A stretch of 11,681 nt of DNA from JAICNR01 sp035699465 (lineage in GTDB: Bacteria; Gemmatimonadota; Gemmatimonadetes; JACCXV01; JAHWKZ01). Where the stretch lies: positions 1 through 11,681 of the forward strand of contig DASSPT010000062.1 in the NCBI GenBank assembly GCA_035699465.1, read 5' to 3'. A model generated the notes under the pieces. That model was not told the DNA's origin and searched no databases. It was given only the letters and a program-made list of their open reading frames with translations. Positions 5,744 through 11,681 of this stretch are shown in pieces (within the stretch, counting starts at the first letter, position 1; every line of letters starts with the position of its first letter). The position numbers were made by a program, and so were the translations under genes.

Positions 5744-6625
5744 ATGGCGAAAAAGCGCAGGAAGACAACGAACATGGCTCTGGGCTCCGGGTCCGACAAG
5801 GTGGACGAGGGCGCCCTCGCGCTGTATCTGGAGGACATCAAGAACCATCCCCTCCTGACACGCGCGGAGGAGGCCGAGCTCGCCCGTCGCATTCGGGAGG
5901 GCGACCAGCTCGCGCTGGAGAAGCTCGTCCGCTCGAACCTGCGGTTCGTCGTCTCGGTGGCCAAGAAATATCAGAATCTGGGCATGAGCCTGCCGGACTT
6001 GATCTGCGAGGGCAACGTGGGTCTTGTGCGGGCGGCCCAGAAGTTCGATGAGACCAAGGGCGTCAAGTTCATCTCTTATGCGGTGTGGTGGATCCGTCAG
6101 GCGATCCTGAAGGCGCTGGCGGAGAACTCCAAGACGTTCCGGCTGCCCATCAACCGGGCGACCACGCTCAACAAGATCTCCAAGAAGGAGGCCGAGCTCA
6201 CGCAGAAGCTCGGTCGCGAGCCGAAGCCCGAGGAAGTGGCCGAGGCGATGGAGATGGACGTCGACGAGGTCCGCAAGCTGATGAACGTCTCGCGCAAGTC
6301 GCTCTCTCTCGACGCCCCGCTCTTCGAGGGCGAGGAGAAGACGCTGTTCAGCTATCTCTCCGACGACGAGACACTCGATCCGGAGGAGCAGACGTTCGAG
6401 AGCGCGAGGCAGAAGGAGATCCGCGAGACGCTGGACTCGCTCCAGCCCCGCGAGGCCAAGATCGTCAAGCTGTACTACGGGCTGGACGGCAACGAGCCGC
6501 TGACCCTCAGGGAGATCGGCTCGATCTTCAACCTGTCGCGGGAGCGAATCCGGCAGATCAAGGAGCGGGCCATCGAGCGGCTGCGCCACGTTTCCCGGGC
6601 GCGCCGGCTCGAGCCGTACCATTAG
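5744..6625 (+). CDS. rpoD: Primary-type sigma-70 factor (RpoD/SigA-like, no region 1.1)
   Basis: This RNA polymerase sigma subunit directs promoter recognition for core genes. The 293 residues contain region 1.2 (ALALYLEDIKNHPLLT, 24-39) and region 2 (about 54-125). The core of region 2 holds LRFVVSVAKKY, the DLICEGNVGL motif and FISYAVWWIRQAI (109-121). Region 3 spans about 126-205. Region 4.2 carries the helix-turn-helix LTLREIGSIFNLSRERIRQI (253-272) that reads the -35. It lacks region 1.1 and the non-conserved insert of E. coli RpoD, like the roughly 290-residue SigA of Bacteroidota/Chlorobiota. Leu122 replaces the region 2.4 Thr (E. coli Thr440), while the equivalent of Gln437 (Gln119) is kept. 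ATG 5744 has GAGAGG about 15 nt upstream. ATG 5774, 10 codons on, has AGGAAG at 9 nt and could be the true start. It is monocistronic, ending at a terminator. Confidence 0.95.
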   Translation: MAKKRRKTTNMALGSGSDKVDEGALALYLEDIKNHPLLTRAEEAELARRIREGDQLALEKLVRSNLRFVVSVAKKYQNLGMSLPDLICEGNVGLVRAAQKFDETKGVKFISYAVWWIRQAILKALAENSKTFRLPINRATTLNKISKKEAELTQKLGREPKPEEVAEAMEMDVDEVRKLMNVSRKSLSLDAPLFEGEEKTLFSYLSDDETLDPEEQTFESARQKEIRETLDSLQPREAKIVKLYYGLDGNEPLTLREIGSIFNLSRERIRQIKERAIERLRHVSRARRLEPYH

Positions 6626-6650
6626 GCCGACTCCGCTTCGGTGCTCAGCG

Positions 6651-6692
6651 AACCCCCGGTCCTCGGCGAGAGGGCCGGGGGTTTTCGCTTTT
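6651..6692 (+). terminator. Intrinsic terminator after the sigma factor gene
   Basis: A 14-bp stem pairs 6651-6664 with 6670-6683 (one G-U pair) around a 5-nt GGCGA loop, followed by TTTTCGCTTTT. It lies 25 nt after the stop codon. The T-tract is on the + strand only, so it serves the sigma gene rather than the converging lipoprotein operon. Confidence 0.92.
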
Positions 6693-6711
6693 CCGGCGTT
6701 CTTCGGCCCCC

Positions 6712-7251
6712 CTAGCCGACCGTGAAGTTGATCACCAGCTCGTAGCGACCCGCGGGCGTGACGTGAAACCCATCGTCCACGGCATCGCTCACGTCCAGCA
6801 CGCTTCGCCAGGTGTGGGCACCGGCCGTCAGTCCTGAGATCACGACGTCCCAGGCGCGGAGCTTGGCCGTGACGTCCCCCATGGGAAGGTCGGCGTCGAA
6901 GAACCCGAAGGTATCGAGGTCCACTCGCTTGCCGTCGATGTACAGCTCCCATGCGAACGCCTCCCAGTTGGCCGCACGCCGGGATGCGTCCGTCGCAAAC
7001 CAACCGTGGCCGATCGCGAGCTGGGGCAACGGTGGAATGCTGCAAGTTCCCGTCATCACGCCCGGCTCCGCCGTTAAGGCAGGCGAGCAGAACGCGAACA
7101 GGGGAACGACCTCTGCTGCTCCCTTCGTGACAATCGCCCCTCCGATCGTGTCGCCGGGCCGGATGGCGTCCTCGAGGCCGGACGGCCCATCGTCGCAAGC
7201 GTGGATGAGCGCGATCAGCGGGATCGTCATGAGACAGATCCGACGGAACAT
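6712..7251 (-). CDS. Predicted lipoprotein, unknown function (second gene of pair)
   Basis: This 179-residue protein has a lipoprotein signal: MFRRICLMTIPLIALIHAC, with an I-H-A-Cys lipobox and Cys19 as the modified residue, then an acidic DDGPSGLED linker. I do not recognise the mature domain. It contains WEAFAWELYIDGKRVDL (about 96-112), a stretch rich in Phe and Asp, and GLTAGAHTWRSVLDV, ending in YELVINFTVG. The alternating hydrophobic pattern suggests a beta-sandwich. The start is fixed by a strong AAGGAGG site (7264-7258) 6 nt before ATG 7251. It lies 26 nt after the stop of the preceding lipoprotein gene, in the same operon. The next residue after the lipid Cys is Asp, which in E. coli would favour inner-membrane retention; that rule may not hold here. 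Confidence 0.82.
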   Translation of the reverse strand: MFRRICLMTIPLIALIHACDDGPSGLEDAIRPGDTIGGAIVTKGAAEVVPLFAFCSPALTAEPGVMTGTCSIPPLPQLAIGHGWFATDASRRAANWEAFAWELYIDGKRVDLDTFGFFDADLPMGDVTAKLRAWDVVISGLTAGAHTWRSVLDVSDAVDDGFHVTPAGRYELVINFTVG

Positions 7252-7277
7252 ATTCTGCCTCCTTCCGGGTTCGCGGT

Positions 7278-7898
7278 TCACGGCAGATCGATACGGACGT
7301 TCTTCAGCTCTCCTTCGACCTCGGAGGAGTGAAGGAAGAAGTCCCCGCCCCCCGTCAACGACCCGCTGCCGACCAGGGTCAGGTTGTTCTGTTTCGCGCC
7401 GCCCGTCGGGTGGAGGGTCTCGTGGTAGAAGGACGCCTCGCCGACGCGCAGCGAGGGCAGAGCCGCCAGCTCGGAGATCGTCAGGACGTCATCCGCGATC
7501 GCCGTCTGGAGCTCCGACCAGTCGACGAACCAGACGGGTACCTCACCGAGCCCCCGCAGCAGGGATTGCGCTGGGAGGGGCGGGGTCTTGGTCACCGTGA
7601 ACCCCGCGACGGTCATCGGCTCGCACCCGAAGGCCGCCGGGATGTCGAAGAAATCGAGGAGGTTGAAGCCGGCTCGGACGCAGGAGGGCGGGCGATAGAA
7701 CACCACTGCCGCCCACGTCGCGTCGTGGATGATGACCCCCTGCTCGATCCTGGCATAGAAGGGTACAGGGGTGTTCTCGGAACGCGTGGCCGCCGACGCC
7801 AGGGAACCGGGATCGGGGCCGCTCGGGACCTTCACTCCCTCCTGGCATCCGAGGGCGAGGAGCGCCACCAAGGCGAAGCTGCAGAATCCGCCACTCAT
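7278..7898 (-). CDS. Predicted lipoprotein, unknown function (first gene of pair)
   Basis: The product has 206 residues with a lipoprotein signal MSGGFCSFALVALLALGC and modified Cys18. A flexible Ser/Gly/Pro linker follows to about residue 40, then a mature domain of no family I know. The mature domain has two cysteines (Cys73 and Cys92) that could form a disulfide around an FNLLDFFDIP segment. It also has VPVWFVDWSELQTAI, an ETLHPTGGAKQNN segment and a glycine-rich GSGSLTGGGDFF near the C-terminus. GGAGGG (7910-7905) lies 6 nt before ATG 7898. It leads the two-gene operon and is divergent from the BTAD regulator across 115 nt, which makes it a natural target of that regulator. That link is inferred from arrangement only. 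Confidence 0.83.
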   Translation of the reverse strand: MSGGFCSFALVALLALGCQEGVKVPSGPDPGSLASAATRSENTPVPFYARIEQGVIIHDATWAAVVFYRPPSCVRAGFNLLDFFDIPAAFGCEPMTVAGFTVTKTPPLPAQSLLRGLGEVPVWFVDWSELQTAIADDVLTISELAALPSLRVGEASFYHETLHPTGGAKQNNLTLVGSGSLTGGGDFFLHSSEVEGELKNVRIDLP

Positions 7899-7936
7899 CG
7901 AAGTCCCTCCGTTTCGTGCGGTTCACTTGCATGGAA

Positions 7937-7942
7937 TAGCTT
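7937..7942 (+). promoter_or_regulatory. Candidate -10 (TAGCTT) for the BTAD regulator gene
   Basis: This is the third + strand copy of TAGCTT found by eye, again intergenic and upstream of a + strand gene. Only TTCGTG (7913-7918, 18-nt spacing) is available as a weak -35. Transcription from here would leave a leader of about 65 nt containing the 7974-7999 inverted repeat. TTGCAT-N18-TAGCAT (7927-7956) is an alternative. Confidence 0.3.
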
Positions 7943-7973
7943 CACGCATCTAGCATGGGGATGGTCCCTTACG

Positions 7974-7999
7974 GCCGGATGACGGAGGTCTTATCCGGC
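7974..7999. repeat. Inverted repeat GCCGGAT-N12-ATCCGGC before the BTAD gene
   Basis: Perfect 7-bp arms at 7974-7980 and 7993-7999 flank 12 nt. The right arm ends 3 nt before the AGGA ribosome site (8003-8006). It could be an operator for a regulator, possibly autoregulatory, or an RNA hairpin that modulates translation start. There is no T-run, so it is not a terminator. Confidence 0.45.
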
Positions 8000-8013
8000 T
8001 CCAGGATTTGCCG

Positions 8014-10884
8014 ATGGACGACACGTTCCTTCCGAATCCGAACGCGATCGAGCTGCGCGTCTTCGGCGGCGTCGACCTGCGCGGGCCGGAAGGAAGCGAT
8101 GTTCGCCCTGACCTGCACCAGTCCAAACGCCAGGCCCTCCTCGTCTATCTCGCTCTCGCCTCGCCGCGCGGATTTCAGCGCCGCGATTCCCTGACCGCGC
8201 TCTTCTGGCCCGAGCTCGACGAGGTCCACGCGCGGAACGCCCTGAGTCAGGCGATCCACGTCCTGCGGCGAACCCTCGGGGCCGGTGTCGTGGTCAATCG
8301 CGGCCCGGAAGAGGTGGGGCTGGACGGGAACCGCCTGTGGTGCGACGCGGTCGCGTTCGAGCGGGCGCTGGACGGCGACCACCCCGCCGAAGCCCTGGAG
8401 CTCTACCAGGGGGATCTGCTCGAGGGGTTCTTCCTCTCGGGGACGCTGGAATTCGAACGCTGGATCGAGGACGAGCGCAGCCGTCTGAAACAGCGGGCTC
8501 GGGAAGCGGCGTGGGGACTCTCGCGGCAATGCGAGCGGGAGGGGGACGCCGTGAATGCCCTTCGCTGGGCGCGCCGCGCCGCCGAGCTGGCTCCCGACGA
8601 CGAGCTTTCGCTCCAGGGTCTCGTCTTGCTGCTCGACCGGGCCGGAAACCGCGCCGCCGCGCTCCACGCCTACGACCAGTTCGCCCGGCGCCTCGAGGAG
8701 GACTATGCGGCCGAGCCGTCGCCGGAGACGCAAGCGCTGGTGCGGTCGATCCGCGAGCGACAGGCCCCGCGTCCCTCCCGGAGCCCTCGGGTGGAGAGCG
8801 AACCCGGTGACGCGGATCCTCCCGTTCCCGCCGGTGACGAGCGATCCATCCCTCGCCCTTTCGCCGCACGCGCCATCGTCCTGGCGCTCCTGTCCGTGCT
8901 CCTCCTCGCTGTCGAGGACCAGGGCCGGGTGGGTCGGGGGGAGTTCCATCCCGGGCCGGGGGCGGTTGTGGCCGTTCTGCCGTTCCGCGTTCTCGGCCCC
9001 CAGGCGGATCTCTGGCGCGAGGGAATGGTCGACCTTCTCTCGACCAACCTCGACGGTGTCGCCGGCATGCGGGCCATCGACCCCCGGGTGGTCCTGAGTC
9101 GCTGGCGGGACCGCATCGGCGAGGGCGCGGAAGCAGCGGACCGCGACGAGGCGTTCCGAGTCGCGCGGGAAACGGGGGCCGGGTATGCGCTGATGGGGAC
9201 GCTGGTCGCCTCCAAGGCAGAGGTCCGGCTGATCGGCGAGATGTACGACCTCCAGTCGGGGCGTCTTCGGGTCCGAAGCCAGGTGGAAGGCGCTCCCGAC
9301 AGCATCCTCGTGCTGATCGACCGATTGAGCCTCGAGGTCCTTCGATCCGGGCTCGCGCAGGAGGCCTTGCCGCTTCCGCGGCTCGATGTCCGCCGGATCA
9401 CCACCCATTCGCTTCCGGCTATGAAGGCCTACCTGGAGGGAGAACGGGCGTTCCGGAGAAACCACTGGGCCGAGGCGATCGCCGGCTTCGAGCAAGCCGC
9501 GGAATCGGATACCACTTTCGCATTCGCCTACTACCGGCTCACGATCGCGTGCAGCTGGGAGGTCGTGTCGTGCGACGTCGGGATGAATTACGACAGCCTG
9601 GCGATGCGCTTCGCGGACCGGCTGCCCGAGCGGGATGCGCAACTGATTCGCGCCAACGCCCTGTGGTGGCCGGCCACGGCCCCGGAAGCCCTTCAGGCGT
9701 TCCGTCGATTCGTGGAGCGATACCCGGACGACGTGGAGGGGTGGTATCTCTACGGGGACATCGCCCATCACGTCCACGTGCCGGAGTGGCCAGACGTTCC
9801 TCGTCGTTTATCACTCTACGCGCTCGGGCGAGCGATCGATCTCGATCCCGGCTTCGGCCCCGCCTACATCCACCTCGTGCCGGAGGCATTCGCGCGTAAC
9901 GACACCTCGCGAGCGAGCGCTCTCGCCTCCGGACTGCGCGACATCGATCCGGCAGGTGCGGAGGCGACAGCGACGACCCTCGCGTATCGCCTGGCATTCG
10001 GAGACCCGGCCTCACGGGCGAGCACGGTGTCCGCCCTCGACGCCGCTGAGACGGAGGTTCTCATGCGCATGGAGTGGCTGCCTCTGGGCGAGGCAACGTC
10101 CCCGGCGCACTTGGAAGAGGGGGTCCTCGTGGCGAACGCCCTGACCGCGGAGCACCGCCCCCTCGAGGCCCGACAGCAGGGCCAGCGAGCGTTGATCGAG
10201 ATCTACGCGAGCCGGGGTCGATTCCGCGAAGCGGCAGAGGCCACCACCGACTTCCCGGGTACAATGCCGAAAGGCGCTGCACGGATGATCCTGATGAGCT
10301 GGCTCTCCGACCTGAGGGTCCGCGCGAACCTCGATCGCGTCGTGGGGGCATTGACGCTTCAAACAGCGCCTGCAGACCACTATCTGCTGGGCGCGCTGGC
10401 TGCGCGCCAGGGACGATGGGACGATTTCGAGCTGGCGGTCGCGGCGCTGCAGGAAAGCGCCCGGTACGCGACCCCCCAGGCGCGGGCCGTTCGAGAGCGG
10501 GAGCAGCAGGTCTTGAGGGGGCTCGCGGCATCGATCCGAGGGGACAGACGATCCGCGATCCGGCTCATCGAGGGGGCTCTGCCCAGAATGGTCGGGACGC
10601 GGGTCCACCTGCTCCGCTACGAGCTGGGGAAGCTCTGGCTGGCCGAGGGCGACCCCCGAAGAGCGGTGGGGTATCTCGAGAGCATCGAGTACCTGGTCCC
10701 GGCCATCAACGCTCCGGTGGAGCTGTACCTCGGTCGGGCCTATGAGGCTCTGGGCGAGCCGGACCGGGCAAGAGTCCACTACGCGCGCTTCGTGAGCTGG
10801 TGGCAGGACTGCGACCCGGAGCTCGAGCCGCTACGCGCCGAAGGGCGCCACGCCCTGGACCGCCTGATCGCGGCCGTTGATTAG
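8014..10884 (+). CDS. Membrane-tethered BTAD/SARP-type regulator with TolB-like and TPR regions
   Basis: A 956-residue one-component regulator is predicted. Residues 12-95 are an OmpR-type winged helix (LRVFGGVDLRG, then KRQALLVYLALA and RRDSLTALFWPELDEVHARNAL). Residues 100-245 are the bacterial transcriptional activation domain, an all-helical TPR-like module (ALELYQGDLLEGFFL, ERWIEDERSRL). A Pro-rich linker leads to one membrane segment at about 284-300 (AIVLALLSVLLLAV). Beyond it, about 316-450 resemble the TolB-like/FlgO-like domain seen in these proteins (VVAVLPFRVLG, LWREGMVDLLSTNL). About 465-956 are helical repeats with TPR-like features. The layout parallels CadC/ToxR: a cytoplasmic DNA-binding head and an extracytoplasmic sensor. 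ATG 8014 has AGGA 7 nt upstream; the in-frame TTG at 8008 lies inside that spacing. It is divergent from two lipoprotein genes. Its stop overlaps the permease stop by 4 nt. Confidence 0.9.
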   Translation: MDDTFLPNPNAIELRVFGGVDLRGPEGSDVRPDLHQSKRQALLVYLALASPRGFQRRDSLTALFWPELDEVHARNALSQAIHVLRRTLGAGVVVNRGPEEVGLDGNRLWCDAVAFERALDGDHPAEALELYQGDLLEGFFLSGTLEFERWIEDERSRLKQRAREAAWGLSRQCEREGDAVNALRWARRAAELAPDDELSLQGLVLLLDRAGNRAAALHAYDQFARRLEEDYAAEPSPETQALVRSIRERQAPRPSRSPRVESEPGDADPPVPAGDERSIPRPFAARAIVLALLSVLLLAVEDQGRVGRGEFHPGPGAVVAVLPFRVLGPQADLWREGMVDLLSTNLDGVAGMRAIDPRVVLSRWRDRIGEGAEAADRDEAFRVARETGAGYALMGTLVASKAEVRLIGEMYDLQSGRLRVRSQVEGAPDSILVLIDRLSLEVLRSGLAQEALPLPRLDVRRITTHSLPAMKAYLEGERAFRRNHWAEAIAGFEQAAESDTTFAFAYYRLTIACSWEVVSCDVGMNYDSLAMRFADRLPERDAQLIRANALWWPATAPEALQAFRRFVERYPDDVEGWYLYGDIAHHVHVPEWPDVPRRLSLYALGRAIDLDPGFGPAYIHLVPEAFARNDTSRASALASGLRDIDPAGAEATATTLAYRLAFGDPASRASTVSALDAAETEVLMRMEWLPLGEATSPAHLEEGVLVANALTAEHRPLEARQQGQRALIEIYASRGRFREAAEATTDFPGTMPKGAARMILMSWLSDLRVRANLDRVVGALTLQTAPADHYLLGALAARQGRWDDFELAVAALQESARYATPQARAVREREQQVLRGLAASIRGDRRSAIRLIEGALPRMVGTRVHLLRYELGKLWLAEGDPRRAVGYLESIEYLVPAINAPVELYLGRAYEALGEPDRARVHYARFVSWWQDCDPELEPLRAEGRHALDRLIAAVD

Positions 10885-11681
10885 CGGCTCTTGCGCTCTG
10901 CGGAGTCGGCCACGGGGCGGCGCCGGAACGCGTAGAGGAGCAGTCCCACTACGAGCGCGATCGCTCCGGCAATGAGGTTCCAGCGGGTGGCGCTCAGCAG
11001 GAACACGAAGCAGAGGGCGAGCGCGGCGATGGGGATCAGCGGGCCACCCGGCAGGCGCACGGTCGATTCCGTGCGGGGAAACTTCCGGCGCAGGACGGGG
11101 ACCGCCGCCGCGGTGCCCATGTACGTCGCCAGCCGCGCGACGATCGAGAGCATGGCGAGCTGGACGAACGAGCCCGACAGCGCGAGAGCCAGCGCGATCG
11201 TGCTCTGGACGATGATGGCGACGTACGGTGTCCGCCACTTCGGATGGACACTGGCCAGCGCGCGGGGGCCGAAGCCGTCCTCGGCGAGGGCGAACAGGTA
11301 GCGGGGCCCCATGAGCGTGGTGTTTCCCACGTTCCCCTCGATCGAGACCGCCGCGCCGACCGTCATCACGACCCCCGCCCACGCGCCGACCAGCAAGGTG
11401 GCGGCGTCCGCGAGCGGCGCTCCCTCGACGCGCTCCGCGAGGTCGGGCAACGTGCCCAGCGCGACCAGCTGAATCAGGAAATACAGCGTAGTCACGAGCG
11501 CGATCATCGTGAGGAGGGCGAACGGGACGTCGCGTTGCGGGTTCTTGTACTCCCCGGCCGCAGCGGCGGTGTTCTCGAATCCCGCATACGCGAACAGCAG
11601 CAGGAGCGCCGCCTCTCCGAGCACGTCGGTGCGGGGCGCCGGGATCGGGAACAGCGCGCTCGTGTCGATGGCGGGCAGCCC
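10881..11681 (-). CDS. APC-family amino acid permease, C-terminal part (runs off the right edge)
   Basis: The 266 visible residues are the C-terminal half of an amino acid-polyamine-organocation permease of the inner membrane. The substrate-binding unwound helix region reads FAYAGFENTAAAAGEYKNPQRD (30-51 of the fragment), the family's FxGFE plus GEVxxPxRxxP pattern. Further hydrophobic segments lie at about 54-77, 94-115, 152-170, 172-195, 212-231 and 234-252. The loop GPRYLFALAEDGFGPRALASVHPKWRTP (125-152) is another family landmark. A basic tail, RRRPVADSAERKSR, ends the protein. The start lies beyond 11681. Substrate specificity cannot be read from this half. The TAA stop overlaps the BTAD gene stop on the other strand, so neither gene has room for its own terminator. 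Confidence 0.93.
   Translation of the reverse strand, partial: GLPAIDTSALFPIPAPRTDVLGEAALLLLFAYAGFENTAAAAGEYKNPQRDVPFALLTMIALVTTLYFLIQLVALGTLPDLAERVEGAPLADAATLLVGAWAGVVMTVGAAVSIEGNVGNTTLMGPRYLFALAEDGFGPRALASVHPKWRTPYVAIIVQSTIALALALSGSFVQLAMLSIVARLATYMGTAAAVPVLRRKFPRTESTVRLPGGPLIPIAALALCFVFLLSATRWNLIAGAIALVVGLLLYAFRRRPVADSAERKSR

Noticed and set aside
4908..5858. 316-codon + strand open frame crossing the divergent promoter region into the sigma gene
   Set aside because: It overlaps the start of the sigma gene in another frame and is antisense to a protein with a clean signal peptide. Its Gly/Arg-rich composition is that of a shadow.
5744..6625. The sigma factor as partner of the RskA-like anti-sigma
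   Set aside because: RskA-type proteins bind ECF (group 4) sigmas. This one has regions 1.2, 3 and full primary-type region 2 and is over 3 kb away in a separate unit.
5672..7198. 508-codon minus-strand open frame over the sigma factor
   Set aside because: It is antisense to a highly conserved sigma factor and runs through the terminator and a lipoprotein gene.
8008..8013. TTG at 8008 as start of the BTAD regulator
   Set aside because: AGGA at 8003-8006 is only 1 nt from this TTG but ideally 7 nt from ATG 8014.
7969..9777. 602-codon minus-strand open frame over the BTAD regulator
   Set aside because: The opposite strand holds a full multi-domain regulator; this frame has Arg/Pro/His-rich shadow composition.
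1..11681. CRISPR array, insertion sequence, integrase or prophage genes
   Set aside because: No regularly spaced repeats, transposase motifs or terminal inverted repeats flanked by target duplications were seen, and the tRNA genes are intact without adjacent integrase or duplicated 3' ends.

Overview
The window is GC-rich, gene-dense DNA that looks chromosomal. It carries seven plausible transcription units, two tRNA genes, and no sign of an insertion sequence, prophage or CRISPR array. The best clues to the host are the primary-type sigma factor and the large membrane-tethered BTAD regulator. The sigma factor is short, lacks region 1.1, and has the SYAVWWIRQAI form of region 2.4. Together these suggest the FCB superphylum side of the tree, most like Gemmatimonadota or Candidatus Eisenbacteria. 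This is inference from remembered family features, not a search.

Left part (1-2538). The N-terminal half of pyruvate kinase leaves the window on the minus strand. A divergent tRNA-Ala(GGC) with encoded CCA follows, with a good TTGACT-N17-TAGCTT promoter. After a 12-bp palindrome comes a two-gene unit joined by a GTGA overlap. The first gene encodes a DUF4242 domain fused to a class III nucleotide cyclase. The second encodes a membrane-bound RskA-like anti-sigma factor with no ECF sigma gene beside it.

Middle part (2539-6712). A tRNA-Leu(CAA) is followed by a secreted purple-acid-phosphatase-like metallophosphatase. Its reading frame overlaps that of a ZIP-family metal transporter. A secreted protein of unknown function, encoded on the minus strand, overlaps the ZIP gene tail to tail. 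Its promoter region carries the perfect palindrome GGGGTATATACCCC. Divergent from it is the sigma factor gene, which has a clear TTGACA promoter and a strong intrinsic terminator.

Right part (6712-11681). Two tandem minus-strand genes encode unrelated, unrecognised lipoproteins, each with a strong Shine-Dalgarno. Divergent from them is a 956-residue BTAD/SARP-type regulator. It has a DNA-binding head, one membrane segment, a TolB-like domain and a long helical-repeat tail. Its stop codon overlaps by 4 bp the stop of a converging APC-family amino acid permease, which is cut by the window end.

The most interesting threads are: (a) the cyclase/orphan anti-sigma pair; (b) the lipoprotein pair divergent from a membrane-spanning regulator; and (c) recurrent TAGCTT elements before + strand genes. 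The last fit a TAnnTT-type -10, in a window that also encodes a sigma factor whose region 2.4 resembles the Bacteroidota form.
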